Source: Actinostola sp. cb2023 (Eukaryota > Cnidaria > Anthozoa > Actiniaria > Actinostolidae). Taken from it: a DNA stretch of 64,000 nt. The position numbers were made by a program, and so were the translations under genes. Position 1 is the stretch's first letter. Each line of letters starts with the position of its first letter. Below the pieces are notes generated by a model. It did not search any database. It saw nothing but the letters and a program-made list of their open reading frames with translations, and was not told the DNA's origin. Below, in pieces: positions 1 through 11,662 of this stretch. Where the stretch lies: positions 72,501 to 136,500 of the forward strand of contig JAUJYZ010000691.1 of assembly GCA_033675265.1 (NCBI GenBank), in the 5' to 3' direction.

Positions 1-100
1 TAGTCATGACAGACCATCACCTCACTGCCTACACCAACTTCATGTAGATAGGTAGTTAGCTATGATGGTCTTTCATAGGTTAGTCATGATAGACCATCAC
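1..100. repeat. short direct repeat at the left edge
   Basis: A 20-bp motif (tagtcatgacagaccatcac) at 1-20 recurs with one change at 81-100, an 80-bp spacing. It may be the end of a tandem array that continues outside the window. No gene is seen before 290. Confidence 0.45.
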
Positions 101-289
101 GTTACTGTAATGACAAACCCTGACTGACAATGTTCCCAGAAATACTCTTATACTCATTAATCATGGGGGAATTCAAATTGACCCGGAATGAATCTAAATC
201 AGCTCCCGTCGAAAATACCTATTACCTCATAAACTGGAGTGTCCCCGATTCCGGTTGCCTGGATCGCTTAAAATTTAGCTCTGATTATG

Positions 290-1993
290 TTAAGTGTGGA
301 AAAGAATCTGGACACTATGAGGGAACTCTGCGCTTCCATCACATATTGCAAACAATCTTCTGTCTTTGCTGAGAACCATATCAATAATACCCGATATAGT
401 ACCATAATATGACACTAGACTCCCATCGGGTTTGTAGCAACGAATAACCTTAAAAAGCCCACTGTATGCGAGAATCAAATTGCAGTGTGGATCCTCTAAG
501 ATGATCAGGGGATAGAAAGGGTTGTCTTCAATGTCACTCTTCAGCATACACTCTCCAAATGATCTTAGATAGCGACCTTTGTCATCAAACACCTTGATCA
601 TACAGCGGTTGGTTGATTTGTCACAGTCAGAGACAAAGTACTCGTCATTTAAATGGATGGTTTTTATCGGAGAAGTAAGTTTACCTTCCCCTGTCGCGCC
701 AAATGCCAGGAAGATGGTACCATCGGTGTTGAGAACCTGGACGTAGGACTCGTAGTACAGCGCGATATTGCTGCAAGTGATGATGATTTGTTGGCTATTC
801 AGAGCTGAGATATGCGTAAACCAATGCGTATTATTTGATAACTTGGTAAGGCAGCGAACAAACCGTCCCGAACTATCAAATGCTTGCAGACGCGAAGGAT
901 TGCCAAAAAGACAGCCATCAGCTACTGCAACGATGTGAGGACTTAAAAAAGTTACTCCAGTGGGACATTGAAACTGCCCATTATCAGGGCCTCGATAGCC
1001 TATCCTTTGAGAGAATTCACCATTCTCTTTATACAGAAGGATAGAGTGAGATCCTTGATCTGTGACAGCAACCTTCCCTTGACAACTTCCAGAGATTGCA
1101 AAAGGGTGGAACTTGTGTTCTAGAGAGGACGGGATGGTAAGACTTCGAAAACGAGTTCCTGGTTTTAAAATTTCCAAACCAGACGTCAGTCCTTTGTTCA
1201 TAATCGTTTGCGACGCTGAAACCTTTCTTGCTTCGTTTCGATAGTTAACATTCCCAAATAAGGAGCTACTCAAGCATTGCATCACTTGTCGGTTTCGTTC
1301 AAACTCCATTGTAGATGTTTTCAAACGGATCTCTGCGTACATATGATGTAACTTTGATCCGGCCAATTTGGCTTCTCCCAAATGATGAATAAAAGTATCT
1401 TTATCTTGGAGTAAGCTCCTTGCTTCGTTTTGTTTTAGTATTTCTTCAACATCGTTGATGAGACCTTCAGTCCTTTTGCTCAAAACGGCTACTGGATGGA
1501 CCTCTTGTTGGTTACTTATCAAGATATCAACATCCTTGAAGAGCTGTTTTTCTTGCAGTCGTATCATATCGACGATGTTTTCACAACTTTCATGAATTCG
1601 ATGTTTTATTTTATTTCCTTCGTGATTCAACGCTCGGTCGATTCGCTTTGAGAGGTCTTTAATGATCTTACATCCTTCTTTACAATCGTTTACTGCTTCT
1701 TTGATCTCCTGTTTGGCTCTAGTTGCAGGAGCCTCTCTCACCAATTTCTCCAATTCTCTATTCGGTGGTAAGTTTTTCGCTCCTCCGTTTGGAATTCTAC
1801 ATTTGGAACGACAAAGCGGACAGCGAATAAACAGGTTCTCTGTAGTTGAGTTGGCAAGGTCGTCTATGCACTTTCGGCAAAGATTATGAAAACACTGTAA
1901 TATTTTTGGCTCTGTAAACTCATCCAAACAGATTGGACACAGATACTCATCATGCGATATTTCTTTTTCTTCTGATGTTGAAGCGAAGGCCAT
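290..1993 (-). CDS. RING-finger/NHL-repeat protein (TRIM-like, no B-box), single exon
   Basis: A 567-aa intronless gene. The ATG at 1993 starts MAFAST and the TAA is at 290-292. Residues 19-61 are a C3HC4 RING finger: C19, C22, C34, H36, C39, C42, C58 and C61 are all present, so zinc binding and E2 recruitment look possible. No B-box cysteine/histidine pattern follows; residues about 85-250 are charged and helical, like a coiled coil. From about residue 290 to the end, repeated hydrophobic blades with G-x-F, D-G and V-x-D patterns fit an NHL-type beta-propeller. The order RING, coiled coil, NHL is that of TRIM2/3/32-like ubiquitin ligases, which use the propeller to bind RNA or protein; that role is family knowledge, not shown here. 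Single-exon TRIM-like genes are often amplified in invertebrates. No lesion is seen. No clear promoter motif was found in the 300 bp upstream. Confidence 0.85.
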   Translation of the reverse strand: MAFASTSEEKEISHDEYLCPICLDEFTEPKILQCFHNLCRKCIDDLANSTTENLFIRCPLCRSKCRIPNGGAKNLPPNRELEKLVREAPATRAKQEIKEAVNDCKEGCKIIKDLSKRIDRALNHEGNKIKHRIHESCENIVDMIRLQEKQLFKDVDILISNQQEVHPVAVLSKRTEGLINDVEEILKQNEARSLLQDKDTFIHHLGEAKLAGSKLHHMYAEIRLKTSTMEFERNRQVMQCLSSSLFGNVNYRNEARKVSASQTIMNKGLTSGLEILKPGTRFRSLTIPSSLEHKFHPFAISGSCQGKVAVTDQGSHSILLYKENGEFSQRIGYRGPDNGQFQCPTGVTFLSPHIVAVADGCLFGNPSRLQAFDSSGRFVRCLTKLSNNTHWFTHISALNSQQIIITCSNIALYYESYVQVLNTDGTIFLAFGATGEGKLTSPIKTIHLNDEYFVSDCDKSTNRCMIKVFDDKGRYLRSFGECMLKSDIEDNPFYPLIILEDPHCNLILAYSGLFKVIRCYKPDGSLVSYYGTISGIIDMVLSKDRRLFAICDGSAEFPHSVQILFHT

Positions 1994-2798
1994 GTTTTCT
2001 AATATTTTGGTTGGTTATGAATAATGAATAATAAATAAACAAAGACATTATCATATGAAAAGAAAATTACAAAGTCAAATCTATTGTTTGCTTTATTGGC
2101 ATCCTGAAAAAGACACGCATGTCAATTATATACACATACAATTGGAGGGAAAGTTAAAGTTCTATAAAAAAATACCCATAAAGTTCTTCTGAGCGTAAGC
2201 CATAGATCAGCTCGTGTACCAAACCACATGAATATTATAGCTTCGATATGAGGATTAAGTTCCTCCTTGTTGTAACCCTATTCGGAATAACAGGAGGGAA
2301 GTTTGCATAATAATAATAATAATAATAATAATGTTATATTTTATTATTTACGGCTATTTTGATCATCAGAGTTCGAAAAAATGCTTAATATAGGCAAATG
2401 TTAATATAATTCTTGCTTTTCACTGCACACTGGGTATTCACAAAATTCGTTTTTTGTTTGATATTGAACTATTTTGAGGATTATATTTTAAAATTATTTT
2501 TTCTGTGAATACTGTAATAACAGTCTTGAAACTGTCCTAGTGTCTTGTGATATTTATTTACTATACCTCTACAATGTTTCGTCGAATTTGAAAACAATTT
2601 AGATGTCTTTCCAGACCTTTACCTGAAAATATTTTTGTTCTTATCATAGAAAAAAACTGTAATTTTATCTGTTCTGGCGATTTCTTCCAGCAATCTCAAT
2701 AGACCTAATGCATAATGACGTAATATGACTAGAACTACCAGAATGCTTTGCGCATCTTCTTTTGTGAGATAATTAGTACCCTTTGTCTTAGTGAATTG
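1994..2798. other. intergenic DNA, no gene seen
   Basis: AT-rich DNA with a short (TAA)n run at about 2307-2332. A 20-bp stretch near 2282-2301 (ttcggaataacaggagggaa) recurs inverted near 15366-15385, so part of this is dispersed repeat. Confidence 0.6.
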
Positions 2799-3167
2799 TA
2801 TTATATTGTTTGTTCTTCATTGTTATGATAATTAGATATGGGGACAAACACTCTGGTTCGTAAGTTACTACGACGCGAAGTGTCGTTTGGCGTCAGGTGT
2901 TTTTGTCGCTGCTGCATATAGTATTATATTCTTTGTTCTTCATTGTTATGATAATTAGATATGGGGACAAACACTCCGGTTCGTAAGTTACTACGACGCG
3001 AAGTGTCGTTTGGCGTCAGGTGCTTTTGTCGCTGCTGCATATAGTATTATATTGTTTGTTCTTCATTGTTATGATAATTAGATATGGGGACAAACACTCT
3101 GGTTCGTAAGTTACTACGACGCGAAGTGTCGTTTGGCGTCAGGTGTTTTTGTCGCTGCTGCATATAG
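2799..3167. repeat. tandem repeat, 3 copies of 123 bp
   Basis: Three head-to-tail copies at 2799-2921, 2922-3044 and 3045-3167. Each starts tattatatt and ends gctgcatatag. The copies differ at only a few positions (for example attg/attc and ggtgt/ggtgc), so the array is young. No open frame of interest crosses it. Confidence 0.95.
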
Positions 3168-4177
3168 GTTCATAACTTTTTCCCGCGCAAAAGAACCTGA
3201 CGCTCAAGGATGAAGTAAATAAAGCCATCGATCACCGAACACAGATTAAGAGGGTGGGTCGGGAGGGTTGCGAAGCCCAACTTGTCGTCTTGCAAGATTT
3301 CTTGCGAAGTGCAGTAGATAATTTATTCAGGGTGTATTTAAATTAGTTGTGGGCCAATCAGGAGACAGGAATTATCATAACAATAGGATGCATGCATAAT
3401 ATAATATATGCAAATGATTTTGAATAGTAAACTGTTTATTAAACACTACTTGGCAGCTAAAACTGAATTACGTAATTTACAATTGAATGAATTACCTCAC
3501 GAGCGAATAATCTAGAAAAAAAAAGAAAATTCGCAAAGCATTCTGGTAATTGTAGTCACATTACGTCATTATGCATAACGTCTATAATATATACTGAAAA
3601 CATATGGTGCATAGTTCTATTCAATGGTATTTTTTTTGGAGATTTGGGCTGGATTTCAAGCAATATGCAAAAAAATGTCTCTTTTTGAAACTTCAATAAA
3701 ATTGTTCGACTTTGACCGATCTCAGCATAATATCTAAAAATATGACCTCGGATGGGAACATTACAAGAACATTGAAACACTGACAGAAGAGGCCCTACCA
3801 TAAAACGAATACCAGAATTGATGTTTTGACGATTAAATCACGTTCTACTTACTGGTGCTGACGACGAAATTGTAGAAAATCGGCCGACCACATGCAAACC
3901 ACAGTGATAAATGACATTTTCTCTAAAAAATACCGAATAAAACGTGTTTTAATAAATTTGTAGCCCGATTAAATGCGCCATTGTTCCCCACCCTCCCCCA
4001 CTGAGTCGGAATCAGTCAACCAGATAACGTATATTATTATTATAAGGTAGGCAACTTTCAGGATTCCTGAGGTGAATCTAGAAACAAATCTGCTAAAATA
4101 TATACCAAATCTTGTGAAAACTCATCCATAAATCCGTCCAGTTCCTAAAAATACCTTCAATCGATCATGTCAGCTAA

Positions 4178-4979
4178 TACCCTGCTAGCAGAGTTTTCTC
4201 TTTGGTCAATGGTTTTGTATTTATCTTTTGCTGTATAGGCTTTTGCTTCTGTTTCTTGATCGTCCGAGAGAAAACTCTGCCAGGATTCGCCACATTTCTC
4301 GTTGAGCATGCGCGACGGTTTCTTCCAAATTCTTGGATGATAGAAACTGGTTTAAACCGGTTTACAGGCGCACGCATAAAATAAACATGTTTCATCTGGC
4401 TATAAATGAGCCCACGGTATGCGTACGCAGAGTCTAATGAATTTGCCGCTAGTTAGAATTTTGAGCCTTCGTTACCAAACAAATATGGCGTACGTCCTGA
4501 CTGATTCGAAATGTTATTTTCGATGGAGCTGTTGTTTCACGTAGAGGAATATTAGAGAGGCTGTCAATACATCAAGAACTGGCAATCAAGGTGGGAATGT
4601 GTTTGGATGTTTACCAGTTTATACGGCGGTTCGAATACAACTGATCGCAGTCAGTGGACACTGAATCGTTTCCCAACTGGCAAATCCTCTAGCTATCGTT
4701 ATATAAATCCTCTGAACTTATTATTGCTGACCAAATAGAAGAATGTACAAATCTAGGAATAAAGTATTGCATAAAAAGACTTTGCTGATTACCGTTAGTC
4801 AACTGTGCATTGTCGTCGCTACGCAACCTATGACGTAACCGTCGCGCATGCTCAACGAGAAATGTGGCGAATCTTGACAGAGTTTTCTCTCGGACGATCA
4901 AGAAACAGAAACAAAAGCCTATACAGCAAAAGATAAATACAAAACCATTGACCAAAGAGAAAACTCTGCTAGCAGGGTA
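4178..4979. mobile_element. 802-bp non-autonomous element, ends TACCCTGCTAGC, 9-bp target duplication
   Basis: The ends are TACCCTGCTAGCAGAG and its reverse complement, with about 140-bp arms (4178-4320 and 4835-4979). Each arm holds an inner palindrome, GCAGAGTTTTCTC...GAGAAAACTCTGC. The flanks are GTCAGCTAA at 4169-4177 and again at 4980-4988, a perfect 9-bp duplication. There is no coding frame. The ends resemble the helicase transposon at 17274 (TAGCCTGCGTAGC), which has the same duplication length. Confidence 0.8.
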
Positions 4980-5073
4980 GTCAGCTAAAGGTTCATTAGA
5001 AGAATTTCTCTGGGAGCGAGTAACGAGCGACAGAATTTATACCTGGGTTCCCGAGGATGCTAAAGGTTGTACT

Positions 5074-6018
5074 TTGAAGAAAATGCTGGTTTTGGGTCTA
5101 AGGACTCAAAAAATAGCTTTCGTACTATGTGCAGACAGTTAGGTTTCGACAAGCGCAGTCCTGGGGACGAAAATGTGGAGCAAAAATCACCCGCGTACGT
5201 ACCCCTTCCCTTGTATACGTTTACTCACCTGATCAAATGGACAAACGCCACCCTTTCATAACATTTAAATATTCATCGCGTGTGAATTCTTTGACGTATG
5301 TTATTCATGACATTCTTTCATTTTATTTATTATTATTGTTCTTATTGTTATTTTATGATAATTATTTGTATTATTTGTATTATTTTATATCTGTACCGAT
5401 CAACCTTTGCAGATTAAATATTTAGATTTAGCTTAGAAGCATGCAAGTTTTGCAAAACGGAATAATATATACAATACACTGTACAATAATTACAAGAAAG
5501 CATGGGTTTGTTTGTTATACTGAAATTATGAAGTAAGTCATAAGCCAAATAAGCCCGCAAATAAGAGTTATTCATTTCGAATAATTAGGAAGGCGAACGA
5601 AGTATTTGTATTGAATTATACAAATTACAAAACACCTTGTACTTTCTTCATAATTTCAGTATAACAAACGAAACCCAAGCTTTCTTGTAATTATTGTACA
5701 GTATATTGTATTATTCCGTCTTGCAAAACCTACATGCGTCATGATAATATGCGTCAAAGAATTCACACGAGATGAATATTTAAATGTATGAAAGCGGAAG
5801 TCGACTTTTTGCCTACATGTATGTAGGTAGGTGGCGTTTAATTTGTCCATTTGATCAGGTGCGTAAAAGTATACAAGGGAAGGGGTACGCGGGTGATTTT
5901 TGCTCCATATTTTCGTCCCCAGGACCGCGCTGGTCGAAGCCTAACTCTCGGCACATAGTACGAAACCTGTTGTTTTGCGTCCTTGGACCCAAAACCAGCA
6001 TTTCCTTCAAAGTCACCT
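5074..6018. mobile_element. foldback element, long arms around a ~100-bp loop
   Basis: 5074-5536 is matched in reverse complement by 5644-6018, for example ccaaaaccagcatt against aatgctggttttgg, and cttcataatttcag against ctgaaattatgaag. Short open frames in the arms are mirror images of each other and are not genes. Confidence 0.75.
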
Positions 6019-7181
6019 GTAGCCTATCTTCTACGAGATTATAAGAGGTGCATCAGGCCTCAACATCATTCTTCCATTTAGTCTTGTTCCTGGCTGCGCA
6101 CCGTACTTCATCCCAGGACTTCCAACCAGCTTTTGCTCTCTCTTTCTCAACACAAAGTTCTCACATTCCAATTGCTGATCTTCATTTGGGTTTTTGGATT
6201 TACTAATGGTCGCTTCAACTCCTGAGCTTCCAACTGGCTTTCAATCAGGGTTGTCATACTAGATGCCACAGCACTTCCAAGGTTTCCTGTGTCTCTATTC
6301 TTGTTTAAGGTTTCGGTAATCATATCTTTTATTACGGTGCCAGGTGATTGGCCTGACGTCCAACCCCCAACATGGAGGACCAGGGCTGTCTTTAGTCAGG
6401 TTTCTAGCTGTTCTTTGACCAATCCGGCATGGTTGGACCCACCAGAGACCGCAGTCCCGGCCGGCATAGCTCTCCGAATCATTGAGGCGCGCGAGCTTCA
6501 CCACCACGACAAGGTGACAGACCAGGCTGAAGTTTTTTTTCAAAGTACAACCAAACAATTGAGCTGACATGATCGATTGAAGGTATTTTAGTAACTGGAC
6601 GGATTTAGGGATGAGTTTTCACAAGATTTGGTATCATATTTTAGCAGATTTGTTTCGAGATTCACCACAGGAATCCTGAAAGTTGCCTACCTTATAATAA
6701 TACACGTCCTCCAGTTGACGAGGGTATGGATGGGGGTATGCGATTGTCAGTTAACTACTAAATTTTTGTTAGACAAATTAGTAGTTAATAACTACTAATT
6801 TGTCTAAATTTAATTAATTATCAAACAATAAGTAATAAAACCATTAAATATCACTCATTAAATGTAAAACCATTAAATATCGCCTTTTTCTCTTTGTTCC
6901 AGTCACATTTGTCCCACTTGGACCACTTTCGTTCGTATTTTCTCTTTGTTTTTTTTTGTTGGACAATTATTGGCACTTTATTGGTCCAATTAATATTGTT
7001 TTCTGGATTGGATGACATGTACTTAAAAATAATAATAATACAATCAAGTTGGCTGTAACGATCTAGATAGCATCCAGTCGGTCTAGCAACCTTGATTTGG
7101 CGCGCTTTTATTATTTTAGATGACGTCAACTAAATTTATCTTACTATTCAACAGTGCGACTAAAACGACTTTATAATAATT

Positions 7182-7461
7182 GTGTACCTCCCAAGAACGC
7201 GCGATTTGATTGGTTGCTGAGCGTGCATATTATTTTTGTATAAATGCACGGAGCAGCGAAAACAAAGCAGAAAGCCTGTTTAAAACTAGTTTTATATTAT
7301 AAAGCGAATAGAAGATGACTCTCCGTGCTTCTATACAAAAATAATGTACTTCTGAGGTCTTGAAACGGCTGCTTCCGCTCGTGCATCCACTAGCAGCTTT
7401 CAAGACCTCAGCGTGCATTATTTTTGTATAGAAGCACGGAGAGTCATCTTCTACTAGTTAA
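7182..7461. repeat. ~280-bp dispersed palindromic repeat, copy 1
   Basis: Internal inverted repeat: gactctccgtgcttctatac near 7320 against gtatagaagcacggagagtc near 7420, around the palindrome gaggtcttgaaa. A second copy lies at 9642-9930. Confidence 0.75.
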
Positions 7462-7474
7462 CTATTGACCAAAA

Positions 7475-8516
7475 AGCAGGAGCCCATAAGTAGGAGCATC
7501 CATGTAGCATTAAAATCTGTCACGGCGTTTGAACAAATTTGACTATTTTAGAACACGAAATTGACTAATCACTGTTGCTGCAAATTTGTTGGGCCCAACG
7601 CTTGCTGTTGTTGATCAACAATGTTTGAAGCAATATATATAATAATCCAAATGGGGCATAACACTACTGGAAATTACCTGAAAAAAATCATGTTTGAAGC
7701 GTTTATGTTTGCACAGGCCTCGCTTAAACGGGCGCAACTTCACTCCCAACATTGTTTCGTGTTTGTTGATGCATGCATGGTACAACAGGAAACTAGAAAT
7801 GTTGCGTGAACCGTTTAATCCTCCCCTCTCCTGTCTATACCAAATATTTATATTTACTTTATTTTTATATTTTTTATTTCCTTTCTTCATTCATTAATCT
7901 TTATCTTTTATTCCAATTTCCTGTACCCCTTATTTCTATTTTCTTTCTCTCCACCCACATTTCATTTCATTTTATTTATTTTTTACTTTCTATTTTTCAT
8001 CCTTTTTTATCCTTCACATACAGCCACTGTTCTCTCTTTCTTTCCATATGTTTGGGTTAAATTGTATTTGCCTTATAAAAAGATAAGGGACCCGACACTT
8101 ATTCCTGTTGCCGTTGTTGTCCGTATTAACGGGGTTTTGACTGTATCTGGAACTAAGAAATCTCGAAACATTGCTACATGGGTGTTGTTTTGAGAGTCCG
8201 ATGAGATAGAGGTATTAAATTGAATTTCATTTTGAATCAGTCATGTGACAAGTATTTATTTTTTATATTTTGTTCTATTTTTATATATTTTTTCATTCCG
8301 CGTTTTAGCATTTTCCGTCATTCCGCGTTTTAGGATTTGGGTGATTTTCCGTCATTTCGCGTTTTAGGATTTTCTGTCATTCCGCGTTTTAGGATTTGGG
8401 GTGATTTTCCGTCATTCCGCGTTTTAGGATTTTCCGTCATTCCGTCTTTCCGCGATTCCTCGTTTTAGGGTTGCCCCTATATGTAGCATGGATGCTCCTA
8501 CTTATGGGCTCCTGCC
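7475..8516. mobile_element. 1.0-kb element with ~35-bp terminal inverted repeats
   Basis: The left end gcaggagcccataagtagga (7475 on) is mirrored at 8480-8516. The interior is pyrimidine-rich (7810-8060) and holds a minisatellite at 8290-8462. A module at 7960-8080 recurs inverted near 11260-11330 and 11890-11970. Confidence 0.75.
8290..8462. repeat. minisatellite of cattccgcgttttaggatt units
   Basis: About six imperfect copies of a unit containing attccgcgttttagga, alternating with ttttccgtc spacers, form short- and long-period tandem copies inside the 7475-8516 element. Confidence 0.8.
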
Positions 8517-9288
8517 AAAAATCTAGTATTAAATACTCAGTAAACGTACCAAGAATATGAAGTCTTTTGTGTAAGTTATTGCTCACCTATCAAACTAGAA
8601 CTGGAAGAACGTGGCTTTATTTTATTTATTTCGCTTGTATTGCTTTCCAATAGATTGACAATCGGATGGGTCAACTCCAGCTCCCTTGCATTCTCATTCA
8701 CTCTTGTCAGGCCTGCATGAACAGTTTTAACTCGAATGAACCGAGTCCATATTTATTGACTTGTTCTTTGATGCCCATGAACTCGATTAGTGTTTGTGCG
8801 CGTTCTCCATCGAGTTTTGCTTCGCAAATTCGATGGGGACGCGACCTCTGTGACGCTCGAACGTGGACCCTTCATCACTAATTCTATAAAAGCTCAAAAT
8901 AACTTTGACAATACATTTAATAATCGATTCAAAAATGTGTCAATATTCCACCAGGTCTTACAAGATTACAAGCTTAGATGACCTTAGATAACGTGCATGA
9001 CATTGAATACAAAGTCTAAAGAAGCCTTTAGATCCTGTTTAGTAAATGATGATCAATTTTAAGAACGATGGCAACAACAGTTTTAAACTAAAATAATAAA
9101 CTGTCCGGCAGTTAACTGTTATATTTTTCAATTGTCAGTAAACTACTAATTTCTGGGTCATTTGTCAATTAACTACTAAATTTTAGGCCAATTGTCAGTT
9201 AACCCCCATCCATATACCCTCGTTGACTGATGTTGTATTTTATAAGCTTAAACTCTTGTAGACTTGCAATTACTAGTAAACGAACTTC

Positions 9289-10690
9289 TTAGGGGCGGAC
9301 CATTTGATTTTTGATGGGGGATGGGGGCGATTTAAAGTATGGTCGATATTTTTTTTTCACCTTTTCATGTTGCACGATATTTTTTCACTGCCTTAGGCCA
9401 TTGCACGATATTTTTTTTAACCAAATTTATTTTTGTTTGCCAATATCTATTCAGTTGCCAAATTGAAAATATTGAAAATTGTATAATAAATTACCTTTGT
9501 TGTTTAATTTAATTATTTGTACAGTCTGTTGTTCTACTTACATCATGATTTATTAAATTTACATGACATCAATCAATGAATGGTGAAATTTCCACTGAAA
9601 CAGAAAAATCCTAGGGAGTATAAGCTATTATAATATAAACTATGTGTACTTCCCAAGAACGCGCGATTTGATTGGTTGTTGAGCGTGCATTGTTATGTTA
9701 TAGAAGTACGGAGCAGCGAAAACAAAGCAGAAAACCTGTTTAAAACTAGTTTTATATTATAAAGCGAATAGAAGATGACTCTCCTTGCTTCTATACAAAA
9801 ATAATGCACTTCACCTGAGGTCTTGAAAGCTGCTGAATGCACTCGCGTTCCGCTCGTGCATCCACTACCAGCAGTTTCAAGACCTCAGCGTGCATTAATT
9901 TTGTATAGAAGCACGGAGAGTCATTTTCTTTTAGTTAAATATATAATTATCAAGTATTCAATGCTCGCGTTGCAATACTTTTCAGAGGCGGAGCATGCTT
10001 TTTTTCTAATATACGCACAGAGAAACCAGTGCCGAAGCCGCGCGCTTCTAGGGGTGTAAGGGGGCATACTCCCCCTGGAAATTTTGAAATCTAGAGCCTT
10101 GGAAATACCATTTTCTTCGTTTTGCAGCGGACTCTCGCTACATAAATACATAGTATTTATCACTCATTTTTTTGGGGGGATTTATGTAAAGGTTATAGTA
10201 AAATGCTGATCACTCAGTTTATTTTGTAGTTTATTTTGTTTGAGAGACTGTTCAGGGGCTGCTTCTAACTACAATAATATTATACACTGATATACACACT
10301 CCCTGAAGTGCCATTTCCCGGATTTCATAATTTCAAAGCTAGTCAGCTCTTACGATTTTGTCTTAGATTTCATTTTTTTAAATATATATATTTTAATTAT
10401 TTTAAATTGTACGCACGTGTGTATACGTGCATAATGCACGCTACGCCCCTTGGGCTACAATGCTAGGTTTTGAATTTGAAATTCAAGACCTGTCCCGTGC
10501 AGAGTACACAGGTATTACACTCAAATTAGGTCTACCAAAATTAAAAAAAGCTGAAGTTGGTGTCACAATAATGCACGATATTTTTTTTGATGCATTTGTT
10601 CTTGCACGATATTTTTTTAAAGGTGGAAGTGCTTGCTCGATATTTATTTTGGGATTTAACCCCATCAACGATCAAATGGTCCGCCCTTAG
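9289..10690. mobile_element. 1.4-kb element, ends AGGGGCGGACCATTTGAT
   Basis: Left aggggcggaccatttgat (9291 on) and right atcaaatggtccgccct (to 10688) are mirror images, followed inward by repeats of ttgcacgatattttttt at both ends. The 9642-9930 repeat is inserted within it. Confidence 0.7.
9642..9930. repeat. ~285-bp dispersed palindromic repeat, copy 2
   Basis: Same family as 7182-7461. It shares cccaagaacgcgcgatttga, gcggagcagcgaaaac-like and tattataaagcgaatagaag blocks. Confidence 0.75.
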
Positions 10691-10978
10691 TTCCGTGAAT
10701 ATGATTCTTGTTTCCGTTTGATGAACAACTGTACTTAATACTCCACTCCACACTCTCTCACGCTCCCTCCGTTCTGCACAACTCTGCTTCACGTGCAATT
10801 ATGTGAACCACTGTTTGTGACGACGTCACAATATCGGACAACTGATTCCGACTCAGTTGGGGAGGGTGGGGAGCGATGGTGCATTTACTCGGGCTAAAAC
10901 ACGTTTTATTCGGGATTTTTTTAGAGAAAATGTCACTTTATCACTGTGGTTTGCTTGTTGGCCGACCGAGCGAATTTT

Positions 10979-11448
10979 TCAAGATAAAGTACTGGCATTT
11001 TTGAAAACAGGAAACATTACTTTAATGAATTATGTAGTTGAAATTGTCGAGACTTCGTCTCAATTTCGAGATAACTAACTTTGAAGATTGGGATAATTCA
11101 GTATTCCAGACATCATACATAAGTTTACCTTCGTTTATTATTAAGTTGATGAAGTGTTTGTTGATGGAAGCTAAAATGTATTTACTTTCCCTTGAATCTT
11201 CTTCGCGACTGAGCTTGCAACGTAGACAAACTGTTTACTCCATGTCAGTTTTTTTAGAGTAGGCAAATGCAATTTAACCCATACATATGGAAAGGAAGAG
11301 AGAGCAGTGGCTGTATGTGAGGATTAAAAAGGATGATTTTAATGAGCGGCAAATGCAATGCAATCCATACAATCCATTGAAAGAAGGAGAAGAGGGAAGA
11401 AGAAAGTAAAAATTAAAATTTAATTAAATTAAAAGGTAAAACAAATTA
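10979..11448. other. no gene seen; AT-rich dispersed modules
   Basis: Holds the module aggcaaatgcaat...catacatatgg...gtatgtgagga (11262-11335), which recurs at about 11896-11968 and inverted at 7960-8080. Open frames are short and unsupported. Confidence 0.5.
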
Positions 11449-11662
11449 CAGTGTGGATACTCGAACCGTGAACACTTAGGTTTTTTTCTAACACATAAAG
11501 ATAAATTATCCATTGAGCAAATTGATCAGAAAAATGATTTATTTTGATCACTAAGTGTATTTCAACTCAATGCTCCATTTGAGAGGCTATGAGGCAATAG
11601 AAAGTTCGAAAAAAAAAGCTCGAAAAAAACTCGAAGTGTTCACGGTTCGAGTATCCACACTG
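11449..11662. mobile_element. 214-bp Tc1/mariner-type MITE, TA target duplication
   Basis: Perfect ~30-bp terminal inverted repeats starting CAGTGTGGATACTCGAACC, each flanked by TA (11447-11448 and 11663-11664). The size, TA duplication and CAGTGTG-like end fit a Tc1/mariner-derived MITE. There is no coding frame. Confidence 0.85.

Larger units (their letters stand above)
4035..6703. mobile_element. 2.7-kb element with ~140-bp terminal inverted repeats
   Basis: 4035-4176 is mirrored at 6562-6703 with few mismatches; both ends read tattattataaggtaggcaa. It contains a MITE (4178-4979) and a 950-bp foldback (5074-6018). The stretch 6045-6560 is unmatched; a short open frame there matches nothing I know. 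Confidence 0.7.
6712..9229. mobile_element. 2.5-kb inverted-repeat element, ends CAGTTGACGAGGGTAT
   Basis: The left end at 6712 (cagttgacgagggtatgg, then gggggt and tcagttaactac) is matched at 9229 reading inward on the minus strand. It holds two further elements (7182-7461 and 7475-8516). No gene is recognised. Confidence 0.6.
3869..10978. mobile_element. outer inverted-repeat pair enclosing nested elements
   Basis: About 140 bp at 3869-4018 is repeated in reverse complement at 10843-10978. Shared words include ccacagtgataa, acattttctct, aataaaacgtgtttt and gagtcggaatcag. Everything between consists of other inverted-repeat elements, so this is read as the remains of one element opened by later insertions. 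No coding capacity is seen. Confidence 0.6.

Noticed and set aside
4174..4955. Small mirrored frames (MVNGFVFIFCC...) on both strands
   Set aside because: They are the two arms of one palindromic MITE.
6289..6570. Frames on both strands at 6289-6570 as a gene fragment
   Set aside because: Neither strand shows a recognisable motif; kept only as unexplained interior of the element.
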